This document shows positions 39,944 through 48,463 of a stretch of DNA of 64,000 bases, piece after piece. Under the pieces are notes generated by a model. That model did no database searches and had not been told where the DNA came from. It saw nothing but the letters and a program-made list of their open reading frames with translations. A program made the translations under genes and the position numbers. Each line of letters starts with the position of its first letter. Position 1 is the stretch's first letter. The DNA is from JBFELU01 sp041572755 (lineage in GTDB: Bacteria > Actinomycetota > Acidimicrobiia > Spongiisociales > UBA11373): positions 7,531 through 71,530 of the forward strand of contig JBFFRY010000010.1 of NCBI GenBank assembly GCA_041572755.1, in the 5' to 3' direction.

Positions 39944-42133
39944 GTGACCGCCATCACCGCCACCACCGGTCGGCGCCGCGAGTTCAGGCTCGTGGGCTGG
40001 GTCGTGCTCATTGGTGCGGCTGCCGTTGCCCTCTTGGTGATGCGTCCCGACCAGATCTTCCGGGCCAACACCCCGACCGGGGGCGACATGGGGGCGCACG
40101 TCCTCATCCCGGCCTATCTGCGGGACACGTTGCTGGCCGACGGCCGGATCATGGGGTGGAGCAACGACTGGTATGCCGGGTTCCCGATCCTCTACTTCTA
40201 CTTCCCTATCCCGGCACTGACCATCGTGCTGTTCGATCTGGTGCTCCCCTACGGAGTGGCCTTCAAGATCGTCACCGTCGCCGGGCTGGTGGGCCTTCCC
40301 TTCGCCTCCTACTACTTCGCACGGTCGATGGGCTTCGCCCGGCCGGTGTCGCTGGTCGGCGGTGTGGCCGGGGCCACCTTCGTGTTCATGGAGAGCCGGT
40401 TCCCCGATACCGGGCAGATCTACAGCATCTTCGGGGGCAACACCCTGTCCACGCTGGCGGGGGAGTACTCCTTCTCGTGGTCCTTTGCGCTCTCCCTCGT
40501 CTACCTGGGGATGGTGATCCGCAACACCCGCCAGGGCCGGGGGTTCACCGTGGGGGCCGGGGTGGTCCTGGCGCTGGCCGCCCTCAGCCACGTGATCACG
40601 ACCCTGGTGGTCGTGGTCGCCTCCCTCCCGTTGTTGTTCCGGCGCAAGGGCACCGCGGCCGTCACCGGGGCCTGGGCGCTGGGGTTCGGGCTGGCCGCCT
40701 TCTGGGCGGTGCCGCTGCTGATGCGGGTCCAGGACTACACCACCGACATGGGGTGGAACCCGGTGCAGGGGCATTGGAAGGTCTTCCCGGGCGATCTGTG
40801 GCCGATGCTGCTGTTGGGGGCCGTGGGACTGCTGTGGGCCGCCGCCCGCAAGGCCACGATCGGGCCGGCCCTGGTGCTCATGGTCTTCCCGATCATCGGG
40901 TACTACGGCCTGGAGTACCTCGACTGGACCAAGCTCTACAACGCCCGGCTGTTGCCCTACTGGTACTACGTGATCTACCTGTTTGCCGGTATCGCAGTGG
41001 GTCTGGCAGTGGTGGCGATCGTGCGAAGGGGGCCCTCCCGAGGCCTGGCCGTCTGGCTGGCCACCGGGGTGGCCTCCGCCTTCTTCCTGGTGGTCGGGGG
41101 CGTCGGGGTCTCCAGGGCTCCGGCCTGGGCGAACTGGAACTACAGCGGCTACGAGGCCAAGGAGGGGTGGCAGGAGTACGAGGCCCTCATCGCCGAGATC
41201 GACCGCTTGCCGCCCGGCCGGGTCATGTGGGAGGCCTACAGCGAGTTCTACAACCGGTACGGGACGCCCATGGCGCTCATGCTGACCGGCTATTGGAGCG
41301 AGGGCCACCCGTCCATGGAGGGCCTGCTGTTCGAGTCGTCGATCACGACGCCTTTCCACTTCCTGAATGCCGCCGAGGTGAGCGAGAACCCCTCGAATCC
41401 GATCGGTGGGCTTCGCTACCACCGGCTCGACTTCGAGCGGGCGGTACCCCATCTGATGCTCTACGACGTCGCCTACTACGTGGCGACGACCGATGCCGCC
41501 AACGAGAAGGCGGCCGAGGCGGGCCTCGAGGTGCTCGCCGAGGTCGACCCTTTCACCGTCTACGCCCTCCCCGAGGCGGATCTCGTCGAGGTGGGGTCCT
41601 GGGAGCCGGCGGTCTGGGGTGAGGATGGCGGCTTCGTCGACGCCGCCTTGGAGTGGTACGACGACATCGAGCTCCTGGATCGATGGTTGGTGGCCGAAGG
41701 GCCGGACGATTGGCGCCGGATCGATGAAGCCACAGACCCGGGTCGGCGCTCGGTGCGCATCGAGGGTGCGGTGGACGACGTGGTGCTGGAGGACCACCGC
41801 ATCTCGTTCCGGACCACGGCGGTCGGTGCCCCCCACCTCGTGAAGGTGTCGCATTTCCCCAATTGGCAGGCCACCGGCGCCGAGGGCCCCTATCGGGCGG
41901 CTCCCTCATTGATGGTCGTCGTGCCGACGCAGGAAGAGGTGACGATCGAGTTCCGCAACACCGCCGCGGAGAACGGCGGCATGCTGCTCACCGTGATCAC
42001 CCTCTTGGGCTTGGCCGCCTGGGGGGTGGTGCGGTGGCGGCGGCGCCAAACCGCGCTAGCGCTCCCGCCACAGGTGGAGGCGGATGCGCAGCAGGCCGAC
42101 GATGGTGCGGGGGACTCGTCGCAGGAGGCCTGA
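39944..42133 (+). CDS. Large polytopic membrane protein, GT-C / YfhO-like
   Basis: The GTG at 39944 gives 729 aa. About ten or more membrane helices lie in the first 420 residues (for example 18-33, 85-105, 120-140, 180-200, 230-250, 275-290 and 340-360), with an early NTPTGGDMGAHV loop containing an acidic residue where GT-C enzymes keep their catalytic Asp. Residues about 430-700 form a large extracytoplasmic domain, then a final helix and a soluble tail. This layout matches GT-C superfamily sugar transferases using polyprenyl-phosphate sugars; the donor may come from the GT2 encoded convergently just downstream. Its last 78 nt overlap that gene on the opposite strand. Confidence 0.72.
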   Translation: MTAITATTGRRREFRLVGWVVLIGAAAVALLVMRPDQIFRANTPTGGDMGAHVLIPAYLRDTLLADGRIMGWSNDWYAGFPILYFYFPIPALTIVLFDLVLPYGVAFKIVTVAGLVGLPFASYYFARSMGFARPVSLVGGVAGATFVFMESRFPDTGQIYSIFGGNTLSTLAGEYSFSWSFALSLVYLGMVIRNTRQGRGFTVGAGVVLALAALSHVITTLVVVVASLPLLFRRKGTAAVTGAWALGFGLAAFWAVPLLMRVQDYTTDMGWNPVQGHWKVFPGDLWPMLLLGAVGLLWAAARKATIGPALVLMVFPIIGYYGLEYLDWTKLYNARLLPYWYYVIYLFAGIAVGLAVVAIVRRGPSRGLAVWLATGVASAFFLVVGGVGVSRAPAWANWNYSGYEAKEGWQEYEALIAEIDRLPPGRVMWEAYSEFYNRYGTPMALMLTGYWSEGHPSMEGLLFESSITTPFHFLNAAEVSENPSNPIGGLRYHRLDFERAVPHLMLYDVAYYVATTDAANEKAAEAGLEVLAEVDPFTVYALPEADLVEVGSWEPAVWGEDGGFVDAALEWYDDIELLDRWLVAEGPDDWRRIDEATDPGRRSVRIEGAVDDVVLEDHRISFRTTAVGAPHLVKVSHFPNWQATGAEGPYRAAPSLMVVVPTQEEVTIEFRNTAAENGGMLLTVITLLGLAAWGVVRWRRRQTALALPPQVEADAQQADDGAGDSSQEA

Positions 42134-42754
42134 GCGGGCCGGCCGCTCCTCGATGACCGTGACCGGTAGTTCGATGATGCGGTAGCCATCGCGTTCCGCC
42201 CTGATCACGAGTTCGGTGTCGAACAGATCGAGGGTGGAGTTCACGAAGGGGACGACGCTCTCGATCACCGTGCGTCGGACGAGCTTCATGCCGTGGGTGT
42301 CGCTCACCCGGGAACCGAACAGCCAGCGCAGCAGGCGGTTGAAGACGAAGGTTCCAAGCCGGCGAAGGCTGCTGCGCCGGTCGTCGGAGGCCGGGTCCCT
42401 CTTGGATGCGAGCACGATGTCGGCCCGGTCGGCCGACGCCAGCCCGTCGGCGAGGAAGGCCCCGGAGAAGTAGTCGATGTCGAAGTTGGCCACCCACTCC
42501 GTGCTGGCGGCCCGGAAGCCGGCTCGCATGGCGGCGCCGTAGTTCGCCTCGGGGATCCGGATGACCTCGATGCGGTCGTTGCGGGCGGCGAGATCGAGGG
42601 CGATCCCTGCGGTGCCGTCGACCGAACCGTTCTCGGCGAGTATCACGGTGGTCTCGGCGGGCACGTCGTCGAGCTCGGCGAGGAGGCGAGGCAAGGCATC
42701 GGCCAGGTAGGCGGCCTCGTTGTGGATGGGGACGACGATGCTGATGGTGGTCAC
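42056..42754 (-). CDS. Family 2 glycosyltransferase (polyprenyl-phosphate sugar synthase-like)
   Basis: The GTG at 42754 gives 232 aa (MTTISIVVPIHNE). Classic GT2 motifs: IVVPIHNEAAYL, ILAENGSVDGTAGIA, ANYGAAMRAGFRAA, and NFDIDYFSG as the metal-binding acidic motif, with a later DTHGMKLVRR. There is no large membrane domain, so it resembles dolichyl/polyprenyl-phosphate mannose or glucose synthases. It probably makes the lipid-linked sugar used by GT-C enzymes such as its convergent neighbour. Its start is 57 nt from that of manB, which makes mannose phosphates, on the other strand. Confidence 0.85.
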   Translation of the reverse strand: MTTISIVVPIHNEAAYLADALPRLLAELDDVPAETTVILAENGSVDGTAGIALDLAARNDRIEVIRIPEANYGAAMRAGFRAASTEWVANFDIDYFSGAFLADGLASADRADIVLASKRDPASDDRRSSLRRLGTFVFNRLLRWLFGSRVSDTHGMKLVRRTVIESVVPFVNSTLDLFDTELVIRAERDGYRIIELPVTVIEERPARSGLLRRVPRTIVGLLRIRLHLWRER

Positions 42755-42762
42755 GGGGGGCG

Positions 42763-42801
42763 ATTCTATTGGCGGGGCGGCGACCCCGGGGCCCGTAGAA
42801 T
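42763..42801. promoter_or_regulatory. Divergent TAGAAT -10 elements between the GT2 gene and manB
   Basis: TAGAAT is present on the plus strand at 42796-42801, ending 10 nt before the manB ATG, and on the minus strand at 42768-42763, ending 8 nt before the GT2 GTG. The identical hexamers at matching distances are strong evidence for two leaderless divergent promoters. Confidence 0.55.
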
Positions 42802-42811
42802 GCGGCGTTGC

Positions 42812-44161
42812 ATGGACCTCGATGCGATCTTCAAGGCCTACGACGTGCGCGGCCTGGTCCCCGAACAGCTCGACGATGAGGCGGCGATGCGGATCGGGGC
42901 CGCCTTTGCCCGGTTCGCCGAATCCGATCGCATTGCGGTCGGTCGCGACTGCCGGGAGTCGTCCCCGGGCCTGGCGGATGCCCTCAAGGGCGGCATCACC
43001 TCGCAGGGCGTCGACGTCGACGACCTCGGGATGATCACCACCGACATGGTCTACTACGCCGCCGGGGCGCTGGACCGGCCGGGGGCCATGATCACCGCTT
43101 CGCACAACCCCAAGGGCTACAACGGGATCAAGTTGTGTCTGGCCGGCGCCGCCCCCGTCGGGATCGAGAGCGGGCTCGTCGAGGTGAAGCGGATGGCCGC
43201 CGGGGAGCTCGTGGCGGCACCGGAGGCGGGGCGGGTGGAGCCTCGGGGCGTGCTCGGCGACTATCTGGAGCACATGGCGTCCATCATCGACGTCGATTCG
43301 GTGGCTCCCCTCAGGGTGGCGGTGGACGGGGGGAACGGGGTGGCCGGGGTGGCGCTTCCCGGGGTGTTCGATCGCCTCCCGGCGGAGCTCATCGGCTTGT
43401 ACCTGGAGCCGGACGGCACCTTCCCCAACCACCATCCCGATCCCCTTCGGCCCGAGAATCTCGCCGACCTGGAAGCGTTGATGAGGAGCGAGAGGCCCGA
43501 TCTGGGGGTGGCGTTCGACGGCGACGCCGATAGAGCGTTCTTCATCGACGACCGGTTGCACCCTCTCCCGGGCAGCACGATCACGGGGATGATCGCCTCG
43601 TGGTTCCTGGAGCGGGAGCCGGGCTCGACGATCGTGCACAACCTCATCTGCAGCCGGGCGGTGCCCGACCTGGTGACGGCCGCCGGCGGCACCCCGGTGC
43701 GCACCCGGGTGGGTCACTCGTTCATCAAGGGCGTGATGAAGGACACCGGAGCGGTGTTCGGTGGGGAGCACTCCGGCCACTACTACTTTCGGGACAACTT
43801 CAGGGCCGACTCGGGGATCCTGGCGATGCTGGTGCTTCTCCAACTGCTCTCGGAGGAGGGCCGGCCGCTCTCGGAGGTGCGGACTCGCTTCGAGCCGTTC
43901 GCCCAGTCGGGCGAGATCAACTTCTCGGTCGAGAATCAGCAGGCGGCGACCGCCGCGGTGGCAGCCGCGTTCGGCGACGGTGAGCAGGATCGGTTGGACG
44001 GTCTCACCGTCTCCTGGGAGGACCGGTGGTTCAACCTGCGCCCCTCGAACACGGAGCCGGTGCTGAGGCTCAATGTGGAGGCTCCCGATCCGGAGGGGGT
44101 CGGCGGTCTGGTCGCCGCGGTCGAGGACGTCATCGAGGAGGCCAACCGTGCCGGTGCCTGA
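42812..44161 (+). CDS. manB: Phosphomannomutase/phosphoglucomutase
   Basis: The ATG at 42812 gives 449 aa; an in-frame ATG at 42800 lies inside the -10 element and is unlikely. All four alpha-phosphohexomutase signatures are present: the phosphoserine loop ITASHNPKG (S97), the metal site DGDADR (from D236), the sugar loop GGEHSGHYYF and the phosphate site RPSNTEP. It interconverts mannose-6-P and mannose-1-P (or the glucose pair) for GDP-mannose and polyprenyl-mannose synthesis. It overlaps the Trm112 gene by 14 nt in a conserved actinobacterial operon continuing to ahcY. Confidence 0.94.
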   Translation: MDLDAIFKAYDVRGLVPEQLDDEAAMRIGAAFARFAESDRIAVGRDCRESSPGLADALKGGITSQGVDVDDLGMITTDMVYYAAGALDRPGAMITASHNPKGYNGIKLCLAGAAPVGIESGLVEVKRMAAGELVAAPEAGRVEPRGVLGDYLEHMASIIDVDSVAPLRVAVDGGNGVAGVALPGVFDRLPAELIGLYLEPDGTFPNHHPDPLRPENLADLEALMRSERPDLGVAFDGDADRAFFIDDRLHPLPGSTITGMIASWFLEREPGSTIVHNLICSRAVPDLVTAAGGTPVRTRVGHSFIKGVMKDTGAVFGGEHSGHYYFRDNFRADSGILAMLVLLQLLSEEGRPLSEVRTRFEPFAQSGEINFSVENQQAATAAVAAAFGDGEQDRLDGLTVSWEDRWFNLRPSNTEPVLRLNVEAPDPEGVGGLVAAVEDVIEEANRAGA

Positions 44162-44324
44162 TGAGCTCCTCGAGATCATGATCTGTCCCGAGTGCGGTGG
44201 CGGCCTCGACGACCGGGGCGAGGCCCTGGTGTGCCGCGAGTGTGGTCTCCACTACCCGGTTCGCGATGGGATCCCGGTCATGCTGCCCGAAGAGGCCTAC
44301 CGTCCCGGCGAGGAGGCACCGTGA
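44148..44324 (+). CDS. Trm112 family small zinc-ribbon protein
   Basis: The GTG at 44148 overlaps the manB end; 58 aa. Cysteine pairs ICPECGG and VCRECGLHYP flank a short hairpin, followed by VRDGIPVMLPEEA, the standard Trm112/YcaR signature. In eukaryotes and archaea Trm112 activates methyltransferases; the bacterial protein's partner is not settled. Its position between manB and the isomerase gene is conserved in actinobacteria. Its stop overlaps the next GTG. Confidence 0.88.
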   Translation: MPVPDELLEIMICPECGGGLDDRGEALVCRECGLHYPVRDGIPVMLPEEAYRPGEEAP

Positions 44325-45319
44325 GGAACCTGATCGCCGAACTCCCGGCCCAGCTGCGCTGGGCCGCCGAAGTGAGCCTCATCGATGGGATCGAGGCCGA
44401 GGAGGCTCTGGTGGCGGGGATGGGGGGTTCCGGTATCGCCGGGGACATCGCCGCCGTGGTCGCCGAGGAGCGGGGCCGGCGTTCCTCGGTGCACAAGTCC
44501 TACGGGTTGCCGGGATGGGCGAAGCGGACGGATCCGCTGGTCGTGCTCGTCAGCCACAGTGGTGACACCGAGGAGACCCTGTCGGCGGCGGCTGCGGCGC
44601 TGAGCGCCGGAATCCGGCCGGCGGCGGTGACCACCGGGGGCCGGCTCGGTGACATGGCGGCCGAGAAGGGCTGGCCGCTGGTGATGGCGCCTCCGGGACC
44701 GCAACCTCGGGCCGCGGTCGGCTATCTGGCGGGAGGGGTGCTCCGCCTCCTGGAGAGCGCCGGGATGCTCCAGGGCACCGCCGATGATCTTCGCGAGGCC
44801 GCCGCCGTCGTGGAACGCCTTCTCGGTGGTGGGGATGGCCCGGCGGTGGCTCTCGCCGCCGATCTGGCGGAGGCACTCGAGGGCCGGGTGGCCGTCATCT
44901 ACGGCGAGCACGGTCTGGCGGCGGTGGCTGCCAACCGCTGGAAGACTCAGCTCAATGAGAACGGGAAGGCGCCGGCCTACTGGTCGGTGCTCCCCGAACT
45001 GAACCACAACGAGATCGTCGGCTGGGACGCCTTCCCCGAGCTCGGCCGGGATCGGGTCGGCGTGGTGACGCTGTGCGATCGCGAGGCCCACCCCAGGGTG
45101 GCCTTGCGGGCCCGACTGACCACCGAGTCGATCGAGGGCAGGGTCGCCGTCGCCGGTGAGGTGGAGGCACAGGGCGAGAGCGCGCTGGCCCGGTTGTTCA
45201 GCTTGTTCGTGATCGGCGATCTGGTGTCGGTCTCGGTCGCCGAGCGAGCCGGAGTCGATCCGATGACGGTGGAGCCGATCGCAGCCCTGAAACGCCGTCT
45301 CGCCGAGGAGGAAGGATGA
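44321..45319 (+). CDS. SIS-domain bifunctional phosphoglucose/phosphomannose isomerase
   Basis: GTGA overlap with the Trm112 stop; 332 aa. The SIS fold is clear: AGMGGSGIAGDI, VVLVSHSGDTEETLSAA (phosphosugar-binding S-x-S/T loop), VTTGG, then the C-terminal QLNENGKAPAYWSVLPELNHNEIVGW block typical of the PGI/PMI subfamily, where Glu and His act in ring opening and isomerisation. It makes mannose-6-P from fructose-6-P for manB. The next gene, ahcY, starts inside its stop codon. Confidence 0.9.
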   Translation: MRNLIAELPAQLRWAAEVSLIDGIEAEEALVAGMGGSGIAGDIAAVVAEERGRRSSVHKSYGLPGWAKRTDPLVVLVSHSGDTEETLSAAAAALSAGIRPAAVTTGGRLGDMAAEKGWPLVMAPPGPQPRAAVGYLAGGVLRLLESAGMLQGTADDLREAAAVVERLLGGGDGPAVALAADLAEALEGRVAVIYGEHGLAAVAANRWKTQLNENGKAPAYWSVLPELNHNEIVGWDAFPELGRDRVGVVTLCDREAHPRVALRARLTTESIEGRVAVAGEVEAQGESALARLFSLFVIGDLVSVSVAERAGVDPMTVEPIAALKRRLAEEEG

Positions 45320-46563
45320 ACCACGACATCGCCGACGGAAGCCTGGCTCCCGAGGGTGCGCTTCGCATCGAGTGGGCTGCCGGGCGGATGCCGGTGCTGG
45401 CGGCGCTGCGGGAGCGTTTCGCCGCCGAGCGCCCCCTGGATGGGGCCAGGATCGGGGCCTGCCTCCACGTGACGGCAGAGACGGCCAACCTCATGGGGGT
45501 TCTGCGCGCCGGGGGAGCCGAGGTGGCGCTGTGCGCCTCCAACCCGCTGAGCACTCAGGACGACGTGGCCGCCGCCCTGGTCGCCGACGGTGTGGATGTG
45601 TTCGCCGTGCGGGGTGAGGACTCTGCCCGCTACTACGACCACATCAGGGCGGTGCTCGATCGTGAGCCGCATATCACGATGGATGACGGGGCGGACCTGG
45701 TCACCACCTTGCTGCGGGAGCGGCCCGGCCAGGATCCCGTCGGATCGACCGAGGAGACGACCACCGGGGTGATCCGTCTCCGGGCCATGGACGCCGACGG
45801 GGTGCTCCGTTTCCCGGTGGTTGCCGTCAACGACTCCGACACCAAGCACCTCTTCGACAACCGCCACGGGACCGGGCAGTCGGCCCTCGACGGGATCATG
45901 CGGGCCACCAACCTGTTGTTCGCCGGCAAGACCGTGGTGGTCGTCGGGTTCGGCGATTGCGGCGTCGGCGTGGCAGCTCGGGCCGCCGGCCTGGGGGCTG
46001 CGGTGGTGGTGGTGGAGGTCGATCCGGTCCGGGCGCTGTCGGCGGCCATGGAGGGGTATCGGGTGATGACGGCCGCCGACGCCGCGGCGGTGGGCGACGT
46101 GTTTGTGACGGTCACCGGCAACCTCCACGTGCTGCGAAGCGAGCACTTTGCTGTGATGAAGGACGGTGCGGTGCTGGCGAACGCCGGGCACTTCGACGTC
46201 GAGTTGGACCTCTCGGCCCTCGAAGGAGAGGCGACCGGGAGACGGCGGATCCGTCACGAGCTGGATGAGTGGACCATGCCCGACGGCCGCAGGGTGCTGG
46301 TGGTCGCCGAGGGGCGGCTGGTGAATCTGGGAGCCGCCGAGGGCCACCCGGCCGAGGTGATGGACATGTCGTTCGGGAATCAGGCTCTGGCCGCCGAGTG
46401 GCTGCTGCAGAACGGCGCCGACCTGGAGCCCCGGGTCTATCGCCTTCCGAAGCACCTGGACGCTGAGGTGGCCTCGATCGCCCTCGAGCGTCTTGGGGGA
46501 GGACTGGAGCAACTCACCCCGGAACAGGAGCGGTACCTGTCCTCCTGGGAGGAAGGGACCTAG
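45316..46563 (+). CDS. ahcY: Adenosylhomocysteinase
   Basis: The ATG overlaps the previous stop; 415 aa. Landmarks: IGACLHVTAETANLM, VALCASNPLSTQDDVAAAL, MDDGADLV, ETTTGVIRL, the NDSDTKHLFDNRHGTGQS active-site block with the NAD-linked Lys, the NAD site VVVVGFGDCGVGVAARA, and NAGHFDVE. It hydrolyses S-adenosylhomocysteine to adenosine and homocysteine. This is the short form without the roughly 40-residue insertion of the actinobacterial/eukaryotic long enzymes; the C-terminus also ends early, after the LTPEQERYLSSW segment. It ends nine bases before the convergent protease gene. Confidence 0.94.
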   Translation: MNHDIADGSLAPEGALRIEWAAGRMPVLAALRERFAAERPLDGARIGACLHVTAETANLMGVLRAGGAEVALCASNPLSTQDDVAAALVADGVDVFAVRGEDSARYYDHIRAVLDREPHITMDDGADLVTTLLRERPGQDPVGSTEETTTGVIRLRAMDADGVLRFPVVAVNDSDTKHLFDNRHGTGQSALDGIMRATNLLFAGKTVVVVGFGDCGVGVAARAAGLGAAVVVVEVDPVRALSAAMEGYRVMTAADAAAVGDVFVTVTGNLHVLRSEHFAVMKDGAVLANAGHFDVELDLSALEGEATGRRRIRHELDEWTMPDGRRVLVVAEGRLVNLGAAEGHPAEVMDMSFGNQALAAEWLLQNGADLEPRVYRLPKHLDAEVASIALERLGGGLEQLTPEQERYLSSWEEGT

Positions 46564-46572
46564 CGGCCGGCC

Positions 46573-48339
46573 TCAGCCCACCGGCTCCCGAAGGTCGAGC
46601 ACGGCGCGATCGGCCGACTCGATGACGTCGATGATCTCCCGGTCGACCAGCTCATCACGTTCCAGCAGCCCATCGCGGAGCGCTTCGATGAGATGGCGGT
46701 TGGCGCCGAGGAGGGTGGTGACCGCCCGCTTCTGTTCGTCGAGGAGCTCTTCGAGGGCGGTGCGGGCCCGGTCGTCGGCGAGCACGATCGACACCAGGTC
46801 GCCACCGAATGGACCCCCGTCGGCGGCCCGGAAGGAGGCGAGCGATCCGCCGAGGCCGAGACCGCCGACCATCTCGGCGGCGATCCGGGTCGCCGCGGCC
46901 AAGTCCCCCCCGGGTCCGGTGCCCGACTCGCCGTAGAACAGTTCCTCGGCCACCATCCCGCCGAGTGAGATCTGGATCATGGCCAGCGCTTCGGAGCGGC
47001 GCTGGGTGTAGCGCTCCTCCTTCTGGCTGTGGGCCAGCAGACCGAGCGCGTCCTTGCGCTTGACGATCGACAGCACGTCGAGCTTGCGGGTCTTGCCGAC
47101 CAAGTAGGCGACCACGGCATGTCCCGATTCGTGGGTGGCGATCGTTTCCCGTTCCTCGGGTGTGTACTCGGCCGGTTCGGCGAGGCCGATCTCCACGTCG
47201 AGGCGGGCCCGGCGCAGGTCGCTCACCCCGAGCTCTGCCCGGTCGTCGCGGAGGGCGAAGAGGAGTGCTTCATCGAAGAGACGTTCGAGGGATGCCGGCG
47301 AGTAGCCGATCGTCGAGGCGGCCAGGTCGTCTCGGGCGGTGTCGTCGACCGTCTCGTCGTGTGCCTTGCGGGCCAGGAAGTAGTCGATGAGCTCGCGACG
47401 CTCTTTGCGGGCCGGGAGCGGGAAGTGGAAGGTGCGGTCGAACCGGCCCGGGCGCAGCAGGGCGGGGTCGAGTGAGTCGGCCCGGTTGGTGGCACCGATG
47501 AGCAGGATGTTGGCGAATGGGGCCACCCGGGTGCGGATCTGACGATGCTGGGGCAGGAACTTGTTGAACGCTCGGATGATGGCGTTGCGGAACTTCATGC
47601 TGCGAGGGGGTTCGTCGAAGCTCTGCATCTGCACCAGGAGTTCGTTGACGACCCCGCCGACACCTTCGGAGATGGCGGAACGCTCGACGGTGCGGCCGTC
47701 CATGCGGCTCATGCCGCCCCGCTTGACGCCGATGGCGTCGAATTCCTCGATGAACCCGATGGCGCCGCCTTCGGCGCGGGCCACCTTGCGGAGGCGGCGG
47801 AAGTAGGAGCGGATCTTGCGGGCGGTCGCCCCGTACCACATGCTCTGGAATGCGGTGGAGGAGACGAAGAGGAACGGGACGCCTGCCTCGCGGGCCATCG
47901 CCTTGGCGGTGTGCGTCTTGCCCGTGCCGGGGGGGCCTTCGAAGAGGACGCCGCGGCGTGGCTGGCCGCCCATCTGGTCGCGGAAGTGGCGGTGGTTGAG
48001 GAACACGTCGAGGGTGTGGCGGACTTCGCCGAGCACCGGTCCGAGTCCCTTGACGTCGTCGAACCCGACCTCGATCTGTTCGGGGAGGTAGATGGTCTCC
48101 GGGGAGCGTCCGCTGCCGAGCATCGGGCCCACCAGCACGACTCCGATGAGGAGGATGATCAGGATGCCGGGCAGCCAGATGATCGCTTCCGGTGGGAGAT
48201 TGGGCCAGCCGGGGGAGACCGGGTTGCCGTCGAGGATGCGCAGCCACATCCAGAGAACCAGCGGCGAGAGGATCCAGGCGACCTTGCGGAGCCTGCGGCG
48301 CCGTTGGCGTTCCCTGGTGACCTGTACGTCGACCGCCAT
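46573..48339 (-). CDS. Atypical FtsH-like membrane AAA+ zinc protease
   Basis: This 588-aa protein has two N-terminal hydrophobic segments (about residues 22-36 and 53-74), then an AAA+ domain: Walker A GPPGTGKT, a Walker B with FIEEFDA where FtsH has FIDEIDA, and the second region of homology ATNRADSLDPALLRPGRFDR. The M41 protease domain has the zinc motif HESGH and the third ligand in GGDLAAATRIAAEM. The pore segment (AFQSMWYGATARK) also differs from FtsH (FVGVGAxR), and there is an insertion around RGGMSRMDGRTVERS. It is probably a second FtsH-type protease with altered ATPase behaviour. Upstream sits a 15-bp inverted repeat. Confidence 0.85.
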   Translation of the reverse strand: MAVDVQVTRERQRRRRLRKVAWILSPLVLWMWLRILDGNPVSPGWPNLPPEAIIWLPGILIILLIGVVLVGPMLGSGRSPETIYLPEQIEVGFDDVKGLGPVLGEVRHTLDVFLNHRHFRDQMGGQPRRGVLFEGPPGTGKTHTAKAMAREAGVPFLFVSSTAFQSMWYGATARKIRSYFRRLRKVARAEGGAIGFIEEFDAIGVKRGGMSRMDGRTVERSAISEGVGGVVNELLVQMQSFDEPPRSMKFRNAIIRAFNKFLPQHRQIRTRVAPFANILLIGATNRADSLDPALLRPGRFDRTFHFPLPARKERRELIDYFLARKAHDETVDDTARDDLAASTIGYSPASLERLFDEALLFALRDDRAELGVSDLRRARLDVEIGLAEPAEYTPEERETIATHESGHAVVAYLVGKTRKLDVLSIVKRKDALGLLAHSQKEERYTQRRSEALAMIQISLGGMVAEELFYGESGTGPGGDLAAATRIAAEMVGGLGLGGSLASFRAADGGPFGGDLVSIVLADDRARTALEELLDEQKRAVTTLLGANRHLIEALRDGLLERDELVDREIIDVIESADRAVLDLREPVG

Positions 48340-48375
48340 CTCGGCCCCGCTTCCTGCTCGTAGAGTGTCAGCGTA

Positions 48376-48390
48376 ACTACTCTGAGTAGT
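48376..48390. promoter_or_regulatory. 15-bp inverted repeat ACTACTC-T-GAGTAGT (operator-like)
   Basis: Seven-base arms match perfectly around a single central T. The site lies 37 bp before the start of the FtsH-like gene and 74 bp before that of the ComF-like gene. The TACTAC-type half-site recalls BlaI/CopY-type operators, but no such regulator is nearby. It is too short-looped to be an RNA hairpin. Confidence 0.45.
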
Positions 48391-48427
48391 GATAGCGAGG
48401 TGATGTGATGGTCATTCTCCGGCCGGG

Positions 48428-48439
48428 GAGTGACTAGTC
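48428..48439. promoter_or_regulatory. 12-bp perfect palindrome GTGACTAGTCAC, copy 2
   Basis: This is identical to the palindrome at 39683-39694. It lies 24 bp before the ATG of the ComF-like gene and 38 bp from the 15-bp inverted repeat, so the divergent region carries two different dyad sites. Confidence 0.45.
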
Positions 48440-48463
48440 ACAGCCGGGTGTCACCGTGAGGGC

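Noticed and set aside
45316..46563. Truncated ahcY
   Set aside because: The protein is shorter than long-form enzymes but has all the substrate and NAD motifs and fits short-form adenosylhomocysteinases.
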